A stretch of 64,000 nucleotides of DNA, from positions 434,001-498,000 of the forward strand of contig NZ_JAFEMW010000003.1 of assembly GCF_016892625.1 (NCBI RefSeq), read 5' to 3'. The stretch is from Brevibacterium sp. RIT 803. Lineage in GTDB: Bacteria; Actinomycetota; Actinomycetes; Actinomycetales; Brevibacteriaceae. Under the pieces are notes generated by a model that had not been told where the DNA came from, did not search any database, and worked only from the letters and a program-made list of their open reading frames with translations. How positions within the stretch are numbered: position 1 is the stretch's first letter; each line of letters opens with the position of its first letter. Position numbers and translations under genes: made by a program. Of this stretch, positions 34,315-44,370 are shown one piece after another.

Positions 34315-35184
34315 TCAGCTTTCCGTGGTCGTCACTGTTGCCGCGATCGCGGTCTGACCATCGGGTCCGATGGCTTCGAGTTCATGAGTATTTGCTCCGG
34401 TGCTGCGACCGACGAGGTGGATCTGCTCGTTCGCGAACAGGGGTGACTTCGCGCGGAAGTCGTACGTGGCGACGGTCGCCTCGGGGTGGTTCCTCGTGAA
34501 TGCGTCGAGCAGAAGCGTGGCGGTCAGCGGGCCGTGGGTGACGAGTCCCGGATACCCTTCGACGCCCGTGACATACGGGTGGTCGTAGTGGATGCGGTGG
34601 GAGTTGAATGTCAGAGCTGAGTAGCGAAAGAGGGTGACCTCGTTGGGTCGCACCGAGCGCACCCAGTCCCACCCTTCGGGTGCCGGGGAGTCTTCCCGGG
34701 CAGGTGCTGCGGAGGATCCTTCGGGCGCCGAGGTGGCTTCCCGGTAGACGATCGTGTGCCGATCCGTCGTCGCGAGGTTTCCATCGGCGGAGACCTCGTG
34801 GCGCAGCACGACGAAGCAGAGGGAACCGCTGCCGCCGGTCTTCTCCGTAATCGATTCGATGGTCGTCGTCCGCGACAGCTTCTGCCCGGCGAGAATCGGT
34901 GAATGGAACTGCAGCTTACTGCCGGCCCACATGCGCCGAGGCAGTCCGACCGGCGGCATGAATCCGCCGAGCTTCACGTGACCGTCTGTTCCCAGCTCGC
35001 TCATCGGAACGTCGTCTTCGGCGAAGTGCAACCAGTGTCCCACCGGGAACAGTTTCTGTGGGCCCGAGCCTCCGGAAACGTCCTGTTCAAGCAGTGTGGC
35101 CAGTCGGGCCGCGCTGGTCGGAGAGGCAATGTCTTCTTCGGTGCTGGATCGGCCGACCCAGTCCTGCAGGTTGATCTCAGTCAT
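34315..35184 (-). CDS. MaoC-like hydratase with FAS1-type N-domain (mesaconyl-C4-CoA hydratase-like)
   Basis: The 289-residue double hot-dog protein has an N-terminal FAS1-like dehydratase domain of about residues 5-150 (PVGHWLHFAEDDVPMSELGT and FMPPVGLPRRMWAGSKLQF) and a C-terminal MaoC domain. The latter has the catalytic region FNSHRIHYDHPYVTGVEGYP, then GLVTHGPLTATLLLDAF. This arrangement is that of mesaconyl-C4-CoA hydratase (Meh) and itaconyl-CoA hydratases, which add water to make citramalyl-CoA. It starts 1 base after the acyl-CoA dehydrogenase stop. A citramalyl-CoA lyase, the expected next enzyme, is not in the window. Confidence 0.82.
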   Translation of the reverse strand: MTEINLQDWVGRSSTEEDIASPTSAARLATLLEQDVSGGSGPQKLFPVGHWLHFAEDDVPMSELGTDGHVKLGGFMPPVGLPRRMWAGSKLQFHSPILAGQKLSRTTTIESITEKTGGSGSLCFVVLRHEVSADGNLATTDRHTIVYREATSAPEGSSAAPAREDSPAPEGWDWVRSVRPNEVTLFRYSALTFNSHRIHYDHPYVTGVEGYPGLVTHGPLTATLLLDAFTRNHPEATVATYDFRAKSPLFANEQIHLVGRSTGANTHELEAIGPDGQTAIAATVTTTES

Positions 35185-35185
35185 G

Positions 35186-36364
35186 TCAACGTCCTAACAG
35201 TTCATCGGAGATGATGCGCATCTGAATCTCAGACGAGCCCTCGAAGATCTTCGTCAACCGGGCATCACGCCAATGACGCTCCACGGCAAAGTCCTTCGTG
35301 TACCCGGCACCACCATGGATCTGCACAGCCTCCGAAGTGACCTTCTCCGCCATCTCCGCAGCCAGATACTTCACCATCGCAGCCTCCTTGTCACAGCGTG
35401 CACCAGAATCGATCTGCGTACACACGTGATACATGAGTGCCCGGGATGCCTCGATCTGGGCGGCCATGTCAGCGACCTTGAACCGCAGATGCTGGAAATC
35501 AGCCAAGGGATGGCCGAACTGGACCCGCTGCTTGAGATACGCGATCGAGTCCTCCAGTGCCGCCTGCGCCAAACCAATCGAGCGAGCCGCCGTGTGAGCA
35601 CGCCCCACTTCAAGACCCGACACCGCTTGATAGAAGCCACGATCTTCCTCACCCAACAAAGCCTCTGCCGGCAGGTGGAAGTCATCGAAGGCCAGATCCC
35701 AGGTCTTCCATCCGAAGTACCCGATCTTCTTCACCGCAGTCCCCGACATCCCTTCAGGGAACTCACCCCGATTCTTCTCGACCAAGAATGCCGAGATCCC
35801 GCGGTGGCGCTTGTTATCGTCTGTCGAGGTGCGAGCGAAGAGAATCACATAGTCAGCCTGATCGGCGAACGTGCACCACATCTTCGTGCCATTGATGACC
35901 CAGCCACCGTCCTCGGCACGAGTGGCCTTGCAGCGAATGTTCGCGACATCCGATCCGGCTTCTGCCTCGGACAGGGCGAAGGCACCCAAGTACTCACCTG
36001 TGGCGACCTTCGGCAGCAGCCGGGCTTCCTGTTCGGGTGAGAAGCCACCGCCCATCCCGTTGCCCCGAGCCAATAGTCCACCCACGCTCATCCAGGCTCT
36101 GGAGAGTTCTTCGGCGACGAGGCAGTACTCGAAGACACCCAACCCCAGGCCCCCGTATTCTTCGGGGATGAGGATACCGAAGAACCCCATATCGGCCATC
36201 TGCTTGATGAACCAGTCAGGGAACTGTCCCTCGATCGGGTCAAGCTCATTGGCCAGCGGCAGGACGACGTCGTGGGCGAACTCGCGGGCGAGCGCCTGGA
36301 TCTCGAGGCGCTCCTCGGTCATGAAGTGCGGGGTGTTCGGGCGTGGCCTGGGCTTGTGCGTCAT
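35186..36364 (-). CDS. acyl-CoA dehydrogenase
   Basis: This 392-residue FAD enzyme has the usual N, middle and C domains. ALSEAEAGSDVANIRCKATR and INGTKMWCTFADQADYVILF bind FAD and substrate. The tail motif QIHGGAGYTKDFAVERHWRD, then TKIFEGSSEIQ, contains the catalytic glutamate of short- and branched-chain types. It removes hydrogen alpha-beta to the CoA thioester and passes electrons to ETF. GGGAG precedes the ATG. It lies 14 bases after the second dehydrogenase. Methylsuccinyl-CoA or a similar C5-dicarboxyl-CoA is a possible substrate given the neighbours. Confidence 0.88.
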   Translation of the reverse strand: MTHKPRPRPNTPHFMTEERLEIQALAREFAHDVVLPLANELDPIEGQFPDWFIKQMADMGFFGILIPEEYGGLGLGVFEYCLVAEELSRAWMSVGGLLARGNGMGGGFSPEQEARLLPKVATGEYLGAFALSEAEAGSDVANIRCKATRAEDGGWVINGTKMWCTFADQADYVILFARTSTDDNKRHRGISAFLVEKNRGEFPEGMSGTAVKKIGYFGWKTWDLAFDDFHLPAEALLGEEDRGFYQAVSGLEVGRAHTAARSIGLAQAALEDSIAYLKQRVQFGHPLADFQHLRFKVADMAAQIEASRALMYHVCTQIDSGARCDKEAAMVKYLAAEMAEKVTSEAVQIHGGAGYTKDFAVERHWRDARLTKIFEGSSEIQMRIISDELLGR

Positions 36365-36378
36365 GGTGAGTCTCCCTC

Positions 36379-37527
36379 TCAGGCCTTGTTGCGGCCGATG
36401 AGCTGCTTGGCGATGACGTTCAGCTGGATTTCGTTGGTGCCTTCACCGACAATCATCAGCGGTGCATCACGGTAGTAGCGTTCGACGTCGTATTCGGTGG
36501 AATATCCGTAACCGCCATGGACACGGATGGCGTCAAGGGCCACCTCGGCGGCCATCTCTGAGGCGTAGTACTTGGCCATGCCGGCCTCCATGTCCACGCG
36601 CTCACCCGAGTCATAGGTGCGAGCCGCGTGGAGGACGAGCTGCCGGGCGGCCTCGAGCTTCGTCGCCATCTTCGCCAGCTGATTGCCCACCGCCTGGTGA
36701 CGCCAAATCGGCTTGCCCATGGATTCGCGCTCCTGCGCGTATTTCACCGCGTCATTGAGCGCAGCCTGGGCCACGCCGAGCGAGCGAGAGGCCACCTGGA
36801 TGCGGCCGATCTCCAGGCCCTTCATCATCTGCTTGAATCCGACTCCCTCTGCCCCGCCGAGCAGCTGGGACTGCGGCTGACGCAGGTTCTCGAACACGAG
36901 TTCGCAGGTCTCGACACCCTTGTAACCGAGCTTCGAGAGGTTCTTCGACACCGTGAAACCTTCGCCCTTCTCGACGAGGAGAATCGAAATGCCCTTATAC
37001 CTGGGCTCGGCACTCGGGTCGGTCTTGCACAGCAGTGCGATGAGATCGGACTTGCGGGCATTGGTGATCCAGGTCTTCGACCCATTGATGACGTAGTCCT
37101 CGCCGTCCTTGGCCGCCGAGGTGCGCATAGCCTGCAGGTCGGAGCCACCGCCGGGTTCGGTCAGGGCCATGGTCGCGCGCAGCTCACCGGTGGCCATGCG
37201 CGGCAGGTACTTGTCCTTCTGCTCGGTCGTGCCGTATTCGGCGATGAGCTTGGCCACGACGGTGTGCCCGCCCATGGCACCGGCTAAGGACATCCACCCG
37301 CGGGCCAGTTCCTGCGTGATGAGCGCATACGCCTCGGTCGAGACCTTGCCGTCGCCCCAGGGCTCGTCGATCGCGAGTCCGTAGATGCCCATGTCCTTCA
37401 TGGTCTGAATCCACTTCTCCGGATATTCGTCGGCGTGCTCGACCCGGTTGACGTGGGGTTTGACGTCGTGGTCGATGAACTCGGCGACCGTATCGATCAT
37501 CATCTGCTCTTCGCTGCTGACTGCCAT
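36379..37527 (-). CDS. acyl-CoA dehydrogenase
   Basis: The 382-residue protein is a second acyl-CoA dehydrogenase with MALTEPGGGSDLQAMRTSA, INGSKTWITNARKSDLIALL and the C-terminal RVHGGYGYSTEYDVERYYRD, then MIVGEGTNEIQ with the catalytic glutamate. Its sequence differs clearly from the neighbouring dehydrogenase, so the two act on different acyl-CoAs or form a heteromeric enzyme. AAAGGA lies 7 bases before the ATG. A 93-base gap separates it from the fumarase gene upstream. Electrons would go to ETF. Confidence 0.88.
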   Translation of the reverse strand: MAVSSEEQMMIDTVAEFIDHDVKPHVNRVEHADEYPEKWIQTMKDMGIYGLAIDEPWGDGKVSTEAYALITQELARGWMSLAGAMGGHTVVAKLIAEYGTTEQKDKYLPRMATGELRATMALTEPGGGSDLQAMRTSAAKDGEDYVINGSKTWITNARKSDLIALLCKTDPSAEPRYKGISILLVEKGEGFTVSKNLSKLGYKGVETCELVFENLRQPQSQLLGGAEGVGFKQMMKGLEIGRIQVASRSLGVAQAALNDAVKYAQERESMGKPIWRHQAVGNQLAKMATKLEAARQLVLHAARTYDSGERVDMEAGMAKYYASEMAAEVALDAIRVHGGYGYSTEYDVERYYRDAPLMIVGEGTNEIQLNVIAKQLIGRNKA

Positions 37528-37620
37528 CTCGAATTCCTTTTCCTCTGCTGCTGAAGTTGTGATTATCTGCCTCGCCGAGGTGGCCCGACGTGACCGTGTT
37601 CGTGGTGGTCCGTGGCCGGT

Positions 37621-39336
37621 TCAGTCCAGCCGGGCGCCGTCCTTGGCTGTTCTCGTCCGCCCGAATCCGATCGTCGTATCCGGTCCAGTGCTGTCGAAGA
37701 AGTCGTTGCCCTTATCGTCGGTGATGATGAAGGCTGGGAAGTCCTCAACTGTGATCCGCCAGACTGCTTCCATACCGAGGTCTTCCATGTCGAGGACCTC
37801 GACTTCGGTGATGCAGTCCTGGGCCAGACGTGCCGCGGGCCCGCCGATGGAGCCGAGGTAGAACCCGCCGAACTCCGCACAGGAGTCTTTGACCTGCGCC
37901 GAGCGGTTGCCCTTGGCGAGCATGATCATCGACCCGCCGGCTTCCTGGAACTGGCGCACATAGGTGTCCATCCGTGAAGCGGTGGTCGGTCCAAACGATC
38001 CCGAGGGCATTCCTTCGGGAGTCTTGGCCGGTCCCGCGTAGTAGATGGGGTGGTCCTTGAAGTAGTCGGGTAATTCGCCACCCTCGTTGAGTCGCTGACG
38101 TAGGTTCGCGTGGACGATGTCGCGGGCCACGATCACTGTGCCGGACAGTGAGAGCCTGTCCCCTACGGCCAGTCGGCTCAGCTGTGACTGGAGTTCTGGC
38201 ATGGGACGGTCAAGGTCTACCTCGGTGACATTGCCGGATTCGATCTCCTCGACCCGGCCCATCGAGGGCAGGAACCTGGCGGGGTCGTGCTCAAGCTCTT
38301 CGATGAAGACACCCTCGGCGTTGATGCGGGCGATGATCTGCCGGTCGGCCGAGCAGCTCACGGCGATCGCGATCGGCAGGGAGCCGTTGTGGCGAGGCAG
38401 TCGGACCACGCGCACATCGTGGCAGAAGTATTTGCCGCCGAACTGGGCGCCGAAGCCGAGTTTCTGGGTCAGTTGGAACACGGTGTCTTCGAAGTCCGTG
38501 TCGCGGAATCCGTGGCCCAGTCTCGCGTCCCCGGCCGTCGGCAGGTCATCGAGGTAGTGGGCGCTGGCTAGTTTCGCGGTCTTGAGTGTGAACTCCGCCG
38601 AGGGGCCGCCGATGACCACAGCCAGGTGGTAGGGCGGGCAGGCTGCTGTGCCGAGGGTCGAGATCTTCTCTGCCAGGAAGTCGAGCATCGATGACTCGTT
38701 GAGCACGGCCTTCGTCTCCTGGTAGAGGAAGGATTTGTTCGCACTTCCCCCGCCTTTGGCCATGAACAGCAGCTCGTAGTCATCGTCCGGGCTGAGGCCC
38801 ACTTCGATCTGTGCGGGCAGGTTGGTGCCCGTGTTCTTCTCTTCGAAGAGGCTGACCGGAGCCAACTGTGAGTAGCGAAGGTTGAGTTCCTCGTACGCCT
38901 TGTGGATGCCGGCCGAGAGGTGCCTCGCATCGTCGCCGTCGGTGAGCACATTGGGGCCGCGTTTGGCGGAGATGATCGCGGTACCGGTGTCCTGGCACAT
39001 CGGCAGGATCTCTCCGGCTGAGACTGAAGCGTTCTGCAGCAGGTCGAGGGCGACGAAGACGTCGTTGGCGCTAGCCTCCGGATCGTCGATGATGGCGCGC
39101 AGGCTGGCCAGGTGGTCGGTGCGCAGGTAGTGCGAGACCTCTTTGAAGGCCACCTCGGCGAGGTTGGCCAACGTCGACGGCGCGACCTGCAGGAAGGATC
39201 TGGTCTGGTCGGCCACCTCGGCGTGGATCTGCTTCACACCGTCGATGTCGAGGCGGCGCATGGCCGGCCCCGCACCGCTGGTGGGCAGCAGAGACGTATA
39301 CGCGAAGGCCGGTGTTGAGTCAGGTTGTTCGGCCAT
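37621..39336 (-). CDS. class I (Fe-S) fumarate hydratase family enzyme; possible mesaconase
   Basis: This 571-residue single-chain class I fumarase has the three expected cluster cysteines: Cys114 in [10 protein letters not shown], Cys233 in [11 protein letters not shown] and Cys328 in [10 protein letters not shown]. The C-terminal beta-subunit domain has [20 protein letters not shown]. It adds water across fumarate to give malate, using an oxygen-sensitive 4Fe-4S cluster. Some members of this class act on mesaconate, giving citramalate. Its place inside an acyl-CoA operon with a mesaconyl-CoA-hydratase-like gene makes mesaconase activity worth considering over a house-keeping role. The gap to the CoA-transferase upstream is 5 bases. 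Confidence 0.88.
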   Translation of the reverse strand: MAEQPDSTPAFAYTSLLPTSGAGPAMRRLDIDGVKQIHAEVADQTRSFLQVAPSTLANLAEVAFKEVSHYLRTDHLASLRAIIDDPEASANDVFVALDLLQNASVSAGEILPMCQDTGTAIISAKRGPNVLTDGDDARHLSAGIHKAYEELNLRYSQLAPVSLFEEKNTGTNLPAQIEVGLSPDDDYELLFMAKGGGSANKSFLYQETKAVLNESSMLDFLAEKISTLGTAACPPYHLAVVIGGPSAEFTLKTAKLASAHYLDDLPTAGDARLGHGFRDTDFEDTVFQLTQKLGFGAQFGGKYFCHDVRVVRLPRHNGSLPIAIAVSCSADRQIIARINAEGVFIEELEHDPARFLPSMGRVEEIESGNVTEVDLDRPMPELQSQLSRLAVGDRLSLSGTVIVARDIVHANLRQRLNEGGELPDYFKDHPIYYAGPAKTPEGMPSGSFGPTTASRMDTYVRQFQEAGGSMIMLAKGNRSAQVKDSCAEFGGFYLGSIGGPAARLAQDCITEVEVLDMEDLGMEAVWRITVEDFPAFIITDDKGNDFFDSTGPDTTIGFGRTRTAKDGARLD

Positions 39337-39341
39337 GGTGA

Positions 39342-40529
39342 TCAGACTGCTCCTTCGCGATGGAGTTCGGCAACCTTCTCAGGACTGATTCCCAGATCGC
39401 CGAGGATGGTGTCTGTATGGTCTCCGACATCGGGAATCGGATCCATCCGAGGTTCAACCCCGGACATGCCGACCGGAGGCAGCAGCATCGGGATCGGCCC
39501 GACCGGGGAACCGACGTCCTGCCAGCGATCGCGTTCGACCAGCTGGGGGTGATCGGCGATCTCGGTCATGTCCCGCTGCCGCGAATGTGCGACCTTGGCG
39601 GTTTCGAGGAGCTCGTCGCATTGCCCGCCGGTGAAGTCGGCGAAGACTGCTTCGATGATGGTTTGCAGCTCATCGCGGTGGGCGTAGCGGTGGGCTGCCC
39701 GGTCAAAGCGTTCGTCGGTGACCATGTCCTCTCGACCAAGGACCTGGGTGGCGAAGCTCTTCCATTCGCGTTCGTTCTGGATCGCCAGCATGATCTGGGT
39801 GCCGTCGCCGCAGGTGAAGGCGCCATAGGGGGCGATGGCAGCGTGCGAGGTTCCGGCCCGAGTGGGGCGGGTGCCGCTGCCGTGGGTGAAGTAGAGGGGG
39901 TAGCCCATCCATTCGACGAGGGAGTCGAATAGGCTGATCTGCAAGGTGGCGCCCTCACCGGTGCGCTCACGGTTGAACAGCGCGGTGAGGATGCCGGAAT
40001 ATGTGTACATGCCGGCGGAGATGTCCGCCGTTGAGATTCCCGTCTTCGCGGGATGATCCTCGGTCCCCGTTACGGAGACCAAACCTGCCTCGGCCTGCAC
40101 AAGTGCATCGTATGCCTTGGCATCCTTGTACGGTCCGTCTGGTCCGTATCCGGAGATCGAGGCGTAGATGAGTCGATCGTTCATGCCGCGCAGCTCTTCG
40201 GCGCCGAAGCCCAGTCGCTCGGCGGCACCGGGGGCGAAGTTCTGGATGAACACGTCGGCCTCGGCGACGAGGTCTTTGAGGATCTTCTTACCCTCCGGGT
40301 GTTTGAGGTCGAGGCTCAGGCTCTCCTTGTTGCGGTTGAGCCACACGAAGTGGCTCGCCATTCCGTTGACCGTGGTGTCGTAGCCGCGAGCGAAGTCCCC
40401 GGTTCCGGGTCGTTCGATCTTGATCACACGAGCACCGAGATCGGCGAGTTGCCGAGACGCGAAGGGCGCGGCCACAGCCTGCTCGCAACTGATGACGGTG
40501 ACTCCGGATAAGGGAAGTTCAGCGTGCAA
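39342..40529 (-). CDS. CaiB/BaiF (class III) CoA-transferase
   Basis: The protein has 395 residues from TTG 40529, chosen because GTGGAGG lies 4 bases upstream; the frame runs on to 40595 without a better site. It has [71 protein letters not shown] and the catalytic aspartate in [11 protein letters not shown]. This is the succinyl-CoA-dependent branch that activates dicarboxylic acids or carnitine-like acids. As first gene of the operon it probably makes the CoA ester on which the dehydrogenases and hydratase act. The promoter with operator sites lies at 40530-40699. Confidence 0.85.
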   Translation of the reverse strand: MHAELPLSGVTVISCEQAVAAPFASRQLADLGARVIKIERPGTGDFARGYDTTVNGMASHFVWLNRNKESLSLDLKHPEGKKILKDLVAEADVFIQNFAPGAAERLGFGAEELRGMNDRLIYASISGYGPDGPYKDAKAYDALVQAEAGLVSVTGTEDHPAKTGISTADISAGMYTYSGILTALFNRERTGEGATLQISLFDSLVEWMGYPLYFTHGSGTRPTRAGTSHAAIAPYGAFTCGDGTQIMLAIQNEREWKSFATQVLGREDMVTDERFDRAAHRYAHRDELQTIIEAVFADFTGGQCDELLETAKVAHSRQRDMTEIADHPQLVERDRWQDVGSPVGPIPMLLPPVGMSGVEPRMDPIPDVGDHTDTILGDLGISPEKVAELHREGAV

Positions 40530-40566
40530 GGGGCCTCCACAGCGAGTTTTCACGAGTTGACGTTCA

Positions 40567-40599
40567 AATAATACATCTTCTGACTGAGAATGCATTATT
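40567..40599. promoter_or_regulatory. GntR operator pair, matching a site in front of the TRAP operon
   Basis: AATAATACAT (40567-40576) and ATGCATTATT (40590-40599) form a 10-base inverted repeat with one mismatch. The right-hand site GAGAATGCATTATT (40586-40599) matches 12 of 14 bases of the perfect palindrome at 60479-60492. It lies between the divergent CoA-transferase and GntR genes, so GntR is the likely binder. Confidence 0.6.
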
Positions 40600-40699
40600 A
40601 ACGATAGAATCTATTGATCGGGATAGACTCATCAAGTCAGACGTGACGATCGTAAGCACGTGTAGTGAGAGCGACGAGCAGAACGAAGGAAAACGGCAG

Positions 40700-41380
40700 A
40701 TGGATCAACAGTCGGCTTCAACGAAGCGTGACATGATCGTCCTCGGCCTGCGCAGGAAGATCCTCGGCCGCGAACTTGAACGCGGCGAACGCCTGCGCCA
40801 GGACCAAGTGGCCGAATGGTTCAGCGCCTCGATCACCCCGGTCCGTGAAGCCCTGCGGATCCTCGAGTCCGAAGGCCTTGTGTCCTCCGAGGCTCACCGC
40901 GGTGTCCGTGTCGCCGGCGTCGACATCGACCGGCTCAAGTCTCTGTTCATCACCCGCAAACTCACCGAGACCTTCGCTATCGCTCGCGCGACGACAAGGA
41001 TTTCCCGTCATGAGCTGCGCCAGGCAGAGAAGCTCCTCGAGGCACTGGACTCCGCCAGCGAAGAGGGCGATGCCATGGGCCGCAATACCCGCAACGAGGA
41101 GTTCCACTTCTTCTTCTACGACCGATGCGGATTGCCTGCCCTGCGAGATGACATCGCGACCAGGTGGCGGGCCTTCCCCTGGGATCTCACCCTCGACAGC
41201 TCGGACCGGCTCAACCAGGTCCACAGCGAGCACCAGGCCATCGTCGATGCCGTGAAACGAATCGATCCCGACGCAGCGGCGACCCACCTCGGCGATCACA
41301 TCACCAACGGGTTCCTCCGTCTGGCCGAGTCAACCACGGGCGAACCGATCGCCGACCCCTTCGATTTCGACGCGGACTGA
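40700..41380 (+). CDS. GntR family regulator, FCD subfamily
   Basis: The protein has 226 residues from ATG 40700 (AAGGA 9 bases upstream); the frame from 40643 adds an unlikely leader. The winged helix is at residues 10-75 (VLGLRRKILGRELERGERLR, then ASITPVREALRILESEGLV). The FCD domain follows, with the metal-binding type residues RNEEFHFFFYDRCGLPALRD and HSEHQAIVDAVKR, then HLGDHI. It is divergent from the acyl-CoA operon. Its probable operator also occurs before the TRAP operon at 60.5 kb, so it may control both. Confidence 0.88.
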   Translation: MDQQSASTKRDMIVLGLRRKILGRELERGERLRQDQVAEWFSASITPVREALRILESEGLVSSEAHRGVRVAGVDIDRLKSLFITRKLTETFAIARATTRISRHELRQAEKLLEALDSASEEGDAMGRNTRNEEFHFFFYDRCGLPALRDDIATRWRAFPWDLTLDSSDRLNQVHSEHQAIVDAVKRIDPDAAATHLGDHITNGFLRLAESTTGEPIADPFDFDAD

Positions 41381-41453
41381 GCACAGATCCGGTGAGGAGA
41401 GCCAAGTCTGCTGTGAACCGAGACAGATCAGGTCCCTCCCGCTTTGAGCTCCT

Positions 41454-43175
41454 TCATGGTCCTGCGTGCGTCTCCGCATCTCCCGAAGCCAGTTGCGGAT
41501 CTATCCGCAACAGGAGCTGGGCGGCGAAACGCGCATCCGGATCCTCGAGATCCAAATCGGCGATCTCTGCCAGGCGCCGCAGTCGATATCGCAGAGTATT
41601 CGCATGGACGTGGAGAAGATCGGCTGCTTTGCTGACATCGCCCATGCAGGCCAACCAGGTGTCGAGAGTCAGCACAAAGTCGGTGTGATTGCTCAAGTCG
41701 TAGTCATGCAGTCTGTGCACTGGTCCGGTCAATTGATCATGACGCAGTGACACCTGGTCGCGCAGGTCCAGCAACAGCGAATCGACATAGACTCGTGAAA
41801 GCACAGCCACCGAAACACTGCGATCTCCACGATCAAGGCAGACGCGCAGAGCTCGACGCGCGCCCTCTCTCGCGCTGAGCAGGTCCCGCGAGTCCGTGAC
41901 GATCGGTCCGATCCCGCCGCAGACCCTGACACGAGTTCCCACCCGGGCAACTAGGTCGTTGACCAACCTCTGCGTCTGAGCCTCCCCGGCGTCTACGTCG
42001 TTGACCGGAAGTATCCCGAAGATTGTGCCGCCCAGGCGCGCCGCACTTGCCTGCGGGCGCACCGCGGCTAGGTAGACGTTGATGGCGTCGGCGATTCTCT
42101 GAGTCTCGATGGCTTCGTCCAATTGCGAACTCTCGTCCGGGTCGACTCCGAGCGCGAAGACCGCGATCGGAGACGATTCGACGCCCAGCTTTCGGATCGC
42201 GTACTCGGCACCGTCCCCGCCCTCGAGCGCGGTGGCGAGGAGGTCGGCCCTCAGCCGGCGATCCAGTCCGTCACCTGCTCGAAGCCTGAGCATGTGCAAG
42301 GCTGCGATCTTGGCCATGTCCTTCAGTATCTGCGCCCGCTCCTCGTCGATCTCGTCGGGCAGGGCTGCCCAAACTGAGCCGAGAATCTCTCCCCCGGCAC
42401 GGACTGCGATCGCCACACGGTTCTTGATCTCGACCCCGTCGACATCGAGTCTGATTGATACCGGATCAGTCGAGGAATATAACCTGGTGAAGAACCCGGC
42501 AGACTGCAGCCTGCGCGTGTATTCGACGGGTACCTGCCGGTCGAGGATCGTTTCGATACGTGGGCCATCCGCGGCGTCCTGACCCGAGGAGAAGGCGAGA
42601 ACCCGGGAATTGCGATCCTCGATCGTAATCGGGGCACCCAGCAGCGAGCCGATCGCATTCGCTACTGCGAAGAGGTCTCCGCCGGGGAGCCCATCAATAG
42701 TTTCAGTGTCATCGACCCCGCGCGGATCGACGAGCAAAGAATTGATGAGATTGCTTAGCTGCGTCCACGAAGCTCCGGACACCAGGGTGAACACGCAGAT
42801 CCCGTGTCCATAAGCGGCCCGGGAGAGGGGCTCCAACACTTCCCCCGGTCCTCGCACGATGAGTACACGCGCGCCCGCTGCCGCCATGCTTCCCAGACAT
42901 CGCCGGATATCGGCGGAATCAGCAAGACCGATGCCCAAGACGATCGACCCGGCGGGAATGATCTGATCATCGTGGGGGTCGAAGGCAACCACGCCGGTCA
43001 CCGCTTGATGAGGCTCAGCGATTGTGGTGAGCGGATTGAGCAGAGTGGAACCGAGGTCATCGAGGATTCGTTCGAGGGTCAGTTGTGAGGACAGCCGCGG
43101 CAGAGGGGAACGCAGAGATGAGGATCCGGGCGACGTTTGGGTGAGACGCACATGTGTGGGGAGATCAGGCACCAT
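41454..43175 (-). CDS. PucR/CdaR family transcriptional regulator
   Basis: The 573-residue protein has an N-terminal effector region, a central GAF/GGDEF-like part (KLGVESSPIAVFALGVDPDE, RVRVCGGIGPIVTDSRDLLS) and the C-terminal PucR helix-turn-helix at about residues 500-560, FVLTLDTWLACMGDVSKAAD then HVHANTLRYRLRRLAEIADL. PucR proteins activate purine, amino-acid and peptide catabolism. AGGA lies 8 bases before the ATG. It is divergent from the peptide ABC importer genes, and an 8-base inverted repeat at 43187-43213 lies just upstream. It is the likely controller of the D-peptide cluster. Confidence 0.88.
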   Translation of the reverse strand: MVPDLPTHVRLTQTSPGSSSLRSPLPRLSSQLTLERILDDLGSTLLNPLTTIAEPHQAVTGVVAFDPHDDQIIPAGSIVLGIGLADSADIRRCLGSMAAAGARVLIVRGPGEVLEPLSRAAYGHGICVFTLVSGASWTQLSNLINSLLVDPRGVDDTETIDGLPGGDLFAVANAIGSLLGAPITIEDRNSRVLAFSSGQDAADGPRIETILDRQVPVEYTRRLQSAGFFTRLYSSTDPVSIRLDVDGVEIKNRVAIAVRAGGEILGSVWAALPDEIDEERAQILKDMAKIAALHMLRLRAGDGLDRRLRADLLATALEGGDGAEYAIRKLGVESSPIAVFALGVDPDESSQLDEAIETQRIADAINVYLAAVRPQASAARLGGTIFGILPVNDVDAGEAQTQRLVNDLVARVGTRVRVCGGIGPIVTDSRDLLSAREGARRALRVCLDRGDRSVSVAVLSRVYVDSLLLDLRDQVSLRHDQLTGPVHRLHDYDLSNHTDFVLTLDTWLACMGDVSKAADLLHVHANTLRYRLRRLAEIADLDLEDPDARFAAQLLLRIDPQLASGDAETHAGP

Positions 43176-43186
43176 CGATTCATCCT

Positions 43187-43213
43187 AGCGGCAGACGCCG
43201 GCTCGCTGCCGCT
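43187..43213. promoter_or_regulatory. candidate PucR operator
   Basis: AGCGGCAG (43187-43194) and CTGCCGCT (43206-43213) are exact inverted repeats 11 bases apart. They lie 12 bases before the PucR start codon and in the region shared with the ABC-permease gene. Confidence 0.45.
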
Positions 43214-43332
43214 CGTTGGTCACTTGGACAAGTCGCCCATCGGATCGCTGGGGGATTGGACGAAGTGGTGCCGGTCATCACATTGGAATACTCGAGACTG
43301 GAGGTACTCACCAACTCAACGAGGAGGTTGGA

Positions 43333-44370
43333 GTGACAGGACAATCACCCTTGACCGTGCAAACAGCCCCCGGCCAAGCACCACCGGGCCACGCCGCACC
43401 CACACAGGCATCGGCTCTCGTCGGGCATCCGATGACGATGTACCTGCTGCGGAGATTCGGATACATCCTCATATCCCTGTTCGTCCTGGTCACGATCTCT
43501 TTCCTGCTCGTACAACTGATACCCGGTGACCCGGCCCGAGCCTCGGCGGGGGAAGCCGCTCCCCCCGAAGCAGTGGAGGCCAGAAGGGTCGAGCTCGGCC
43601 TCAACAAACCTCTGATTATCCAATACCTGGCGTTCTGGAGAGGTCTCTTCTCCGGGGACCTCGGAGACTCGATCAGCCTGCGCATTCCAGTCATCGATGT
43701 CATCACCGGGAGGGCACCGGCAACACTGGAGCTCGCCTTCATCGCCGTGGCGATAGCGCTGGTCGTGGCAGTGTGTCTCGGGCTCATGTTCGGTGCCCTC
43801 ACTCGTTCCGGCAAACGGCACGGCACCGAGATCGGATTCACCTCCGTCACCGCGGTCGTCGCCGTGATTCCAGAGTTCCTGGCCGGTATCATTCTCGTCT
43901 ATCTCTTCGCTGTGAGCTTCGATCTTCTGCCTGTGGCCGGGCGGACCGGTCCCGCTTCCTATGTACTGCCGGTCATCGCACTGGCGATCGGGCCTACAGC
44001 GGCGCTGACCAGGATCGTTCGAGCTGAGAGCCTGACAGTTCTGCGACAGGACTACATCCGCACCGCGCGCTCGAAGCGAATGTCATCGATCCGTCTGTAC
44101 GGCAAACATGTGCTGCCCAATTTGCTGACCTCGACCCTGACGATCTCCGGTCTGCTCCTGGGTGGAATGATCGCCGGGACTGTGTTGGTCGAAAGCATCT
44201 TCGCCTGGCCGGGGCTCGGTGGAGTCATCGTCGATTCCATACAGGGCAAGGACTATCCGCTCATCCAGGCGATCGTCATCTTCTACGGTCTCGTCGTTCT
44301 GCTCATCAACCTAGTCGTCGATATCGCTCTGATTCTGCTTGATCCCCGAACCACATTGGATGCAGCATGA
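43333..44370 (+). CDS. peptide ABC transporter permease (DppB/OppB type)
   Basis: The protein has 345 residues from GTG 43333, where AGGAGG lies 6 bases upstream; about 30 polar, proline-rich residues precede the first helix at MYLLRRFGYILISLFVLVTI. It has the DppB family features SFLLVQLIPGDPARASAG, a six-helix permease body and the EAA-loop region RTARSKRMSSIRLYGKHVLP. It forms half of the membrane channel for di- and oligopeptides. Its stop overlaps the next start by ATGA. The unusually long N-terminal extension may reflect a later start at ATG 43432. Confidence 0.88.
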   Translation: MTGQSPLTVQTAPGQAPPGHAAPTQASALVGHPMTMYLLRRFGYILISLFVLVTISFLLVQLIPGDPARASAGEAAPPEAVEARRVELGLNKPLIIQYLAFWRGLFSGDLGDSISLRIPVIDVITGRAPATLELAFIAVAIALVVAVCLGLMFGALTRSGKRHGTEIGFTSVTAVVAVIPEFLAGIILVYLFAVSFDLLPVAGRTGPASYVLPVIALAIGPTAALTRIVRAESLTVLRQDYIRTARSKRMSSIRLYGKHVLPNLLTSTLTISGLLLGGMIAGTVLVESIFAWPGLGGVIVDSIQGKDYPLIQAIVIFYGLVVLLINLVVDIALILLDPRTTLDAA

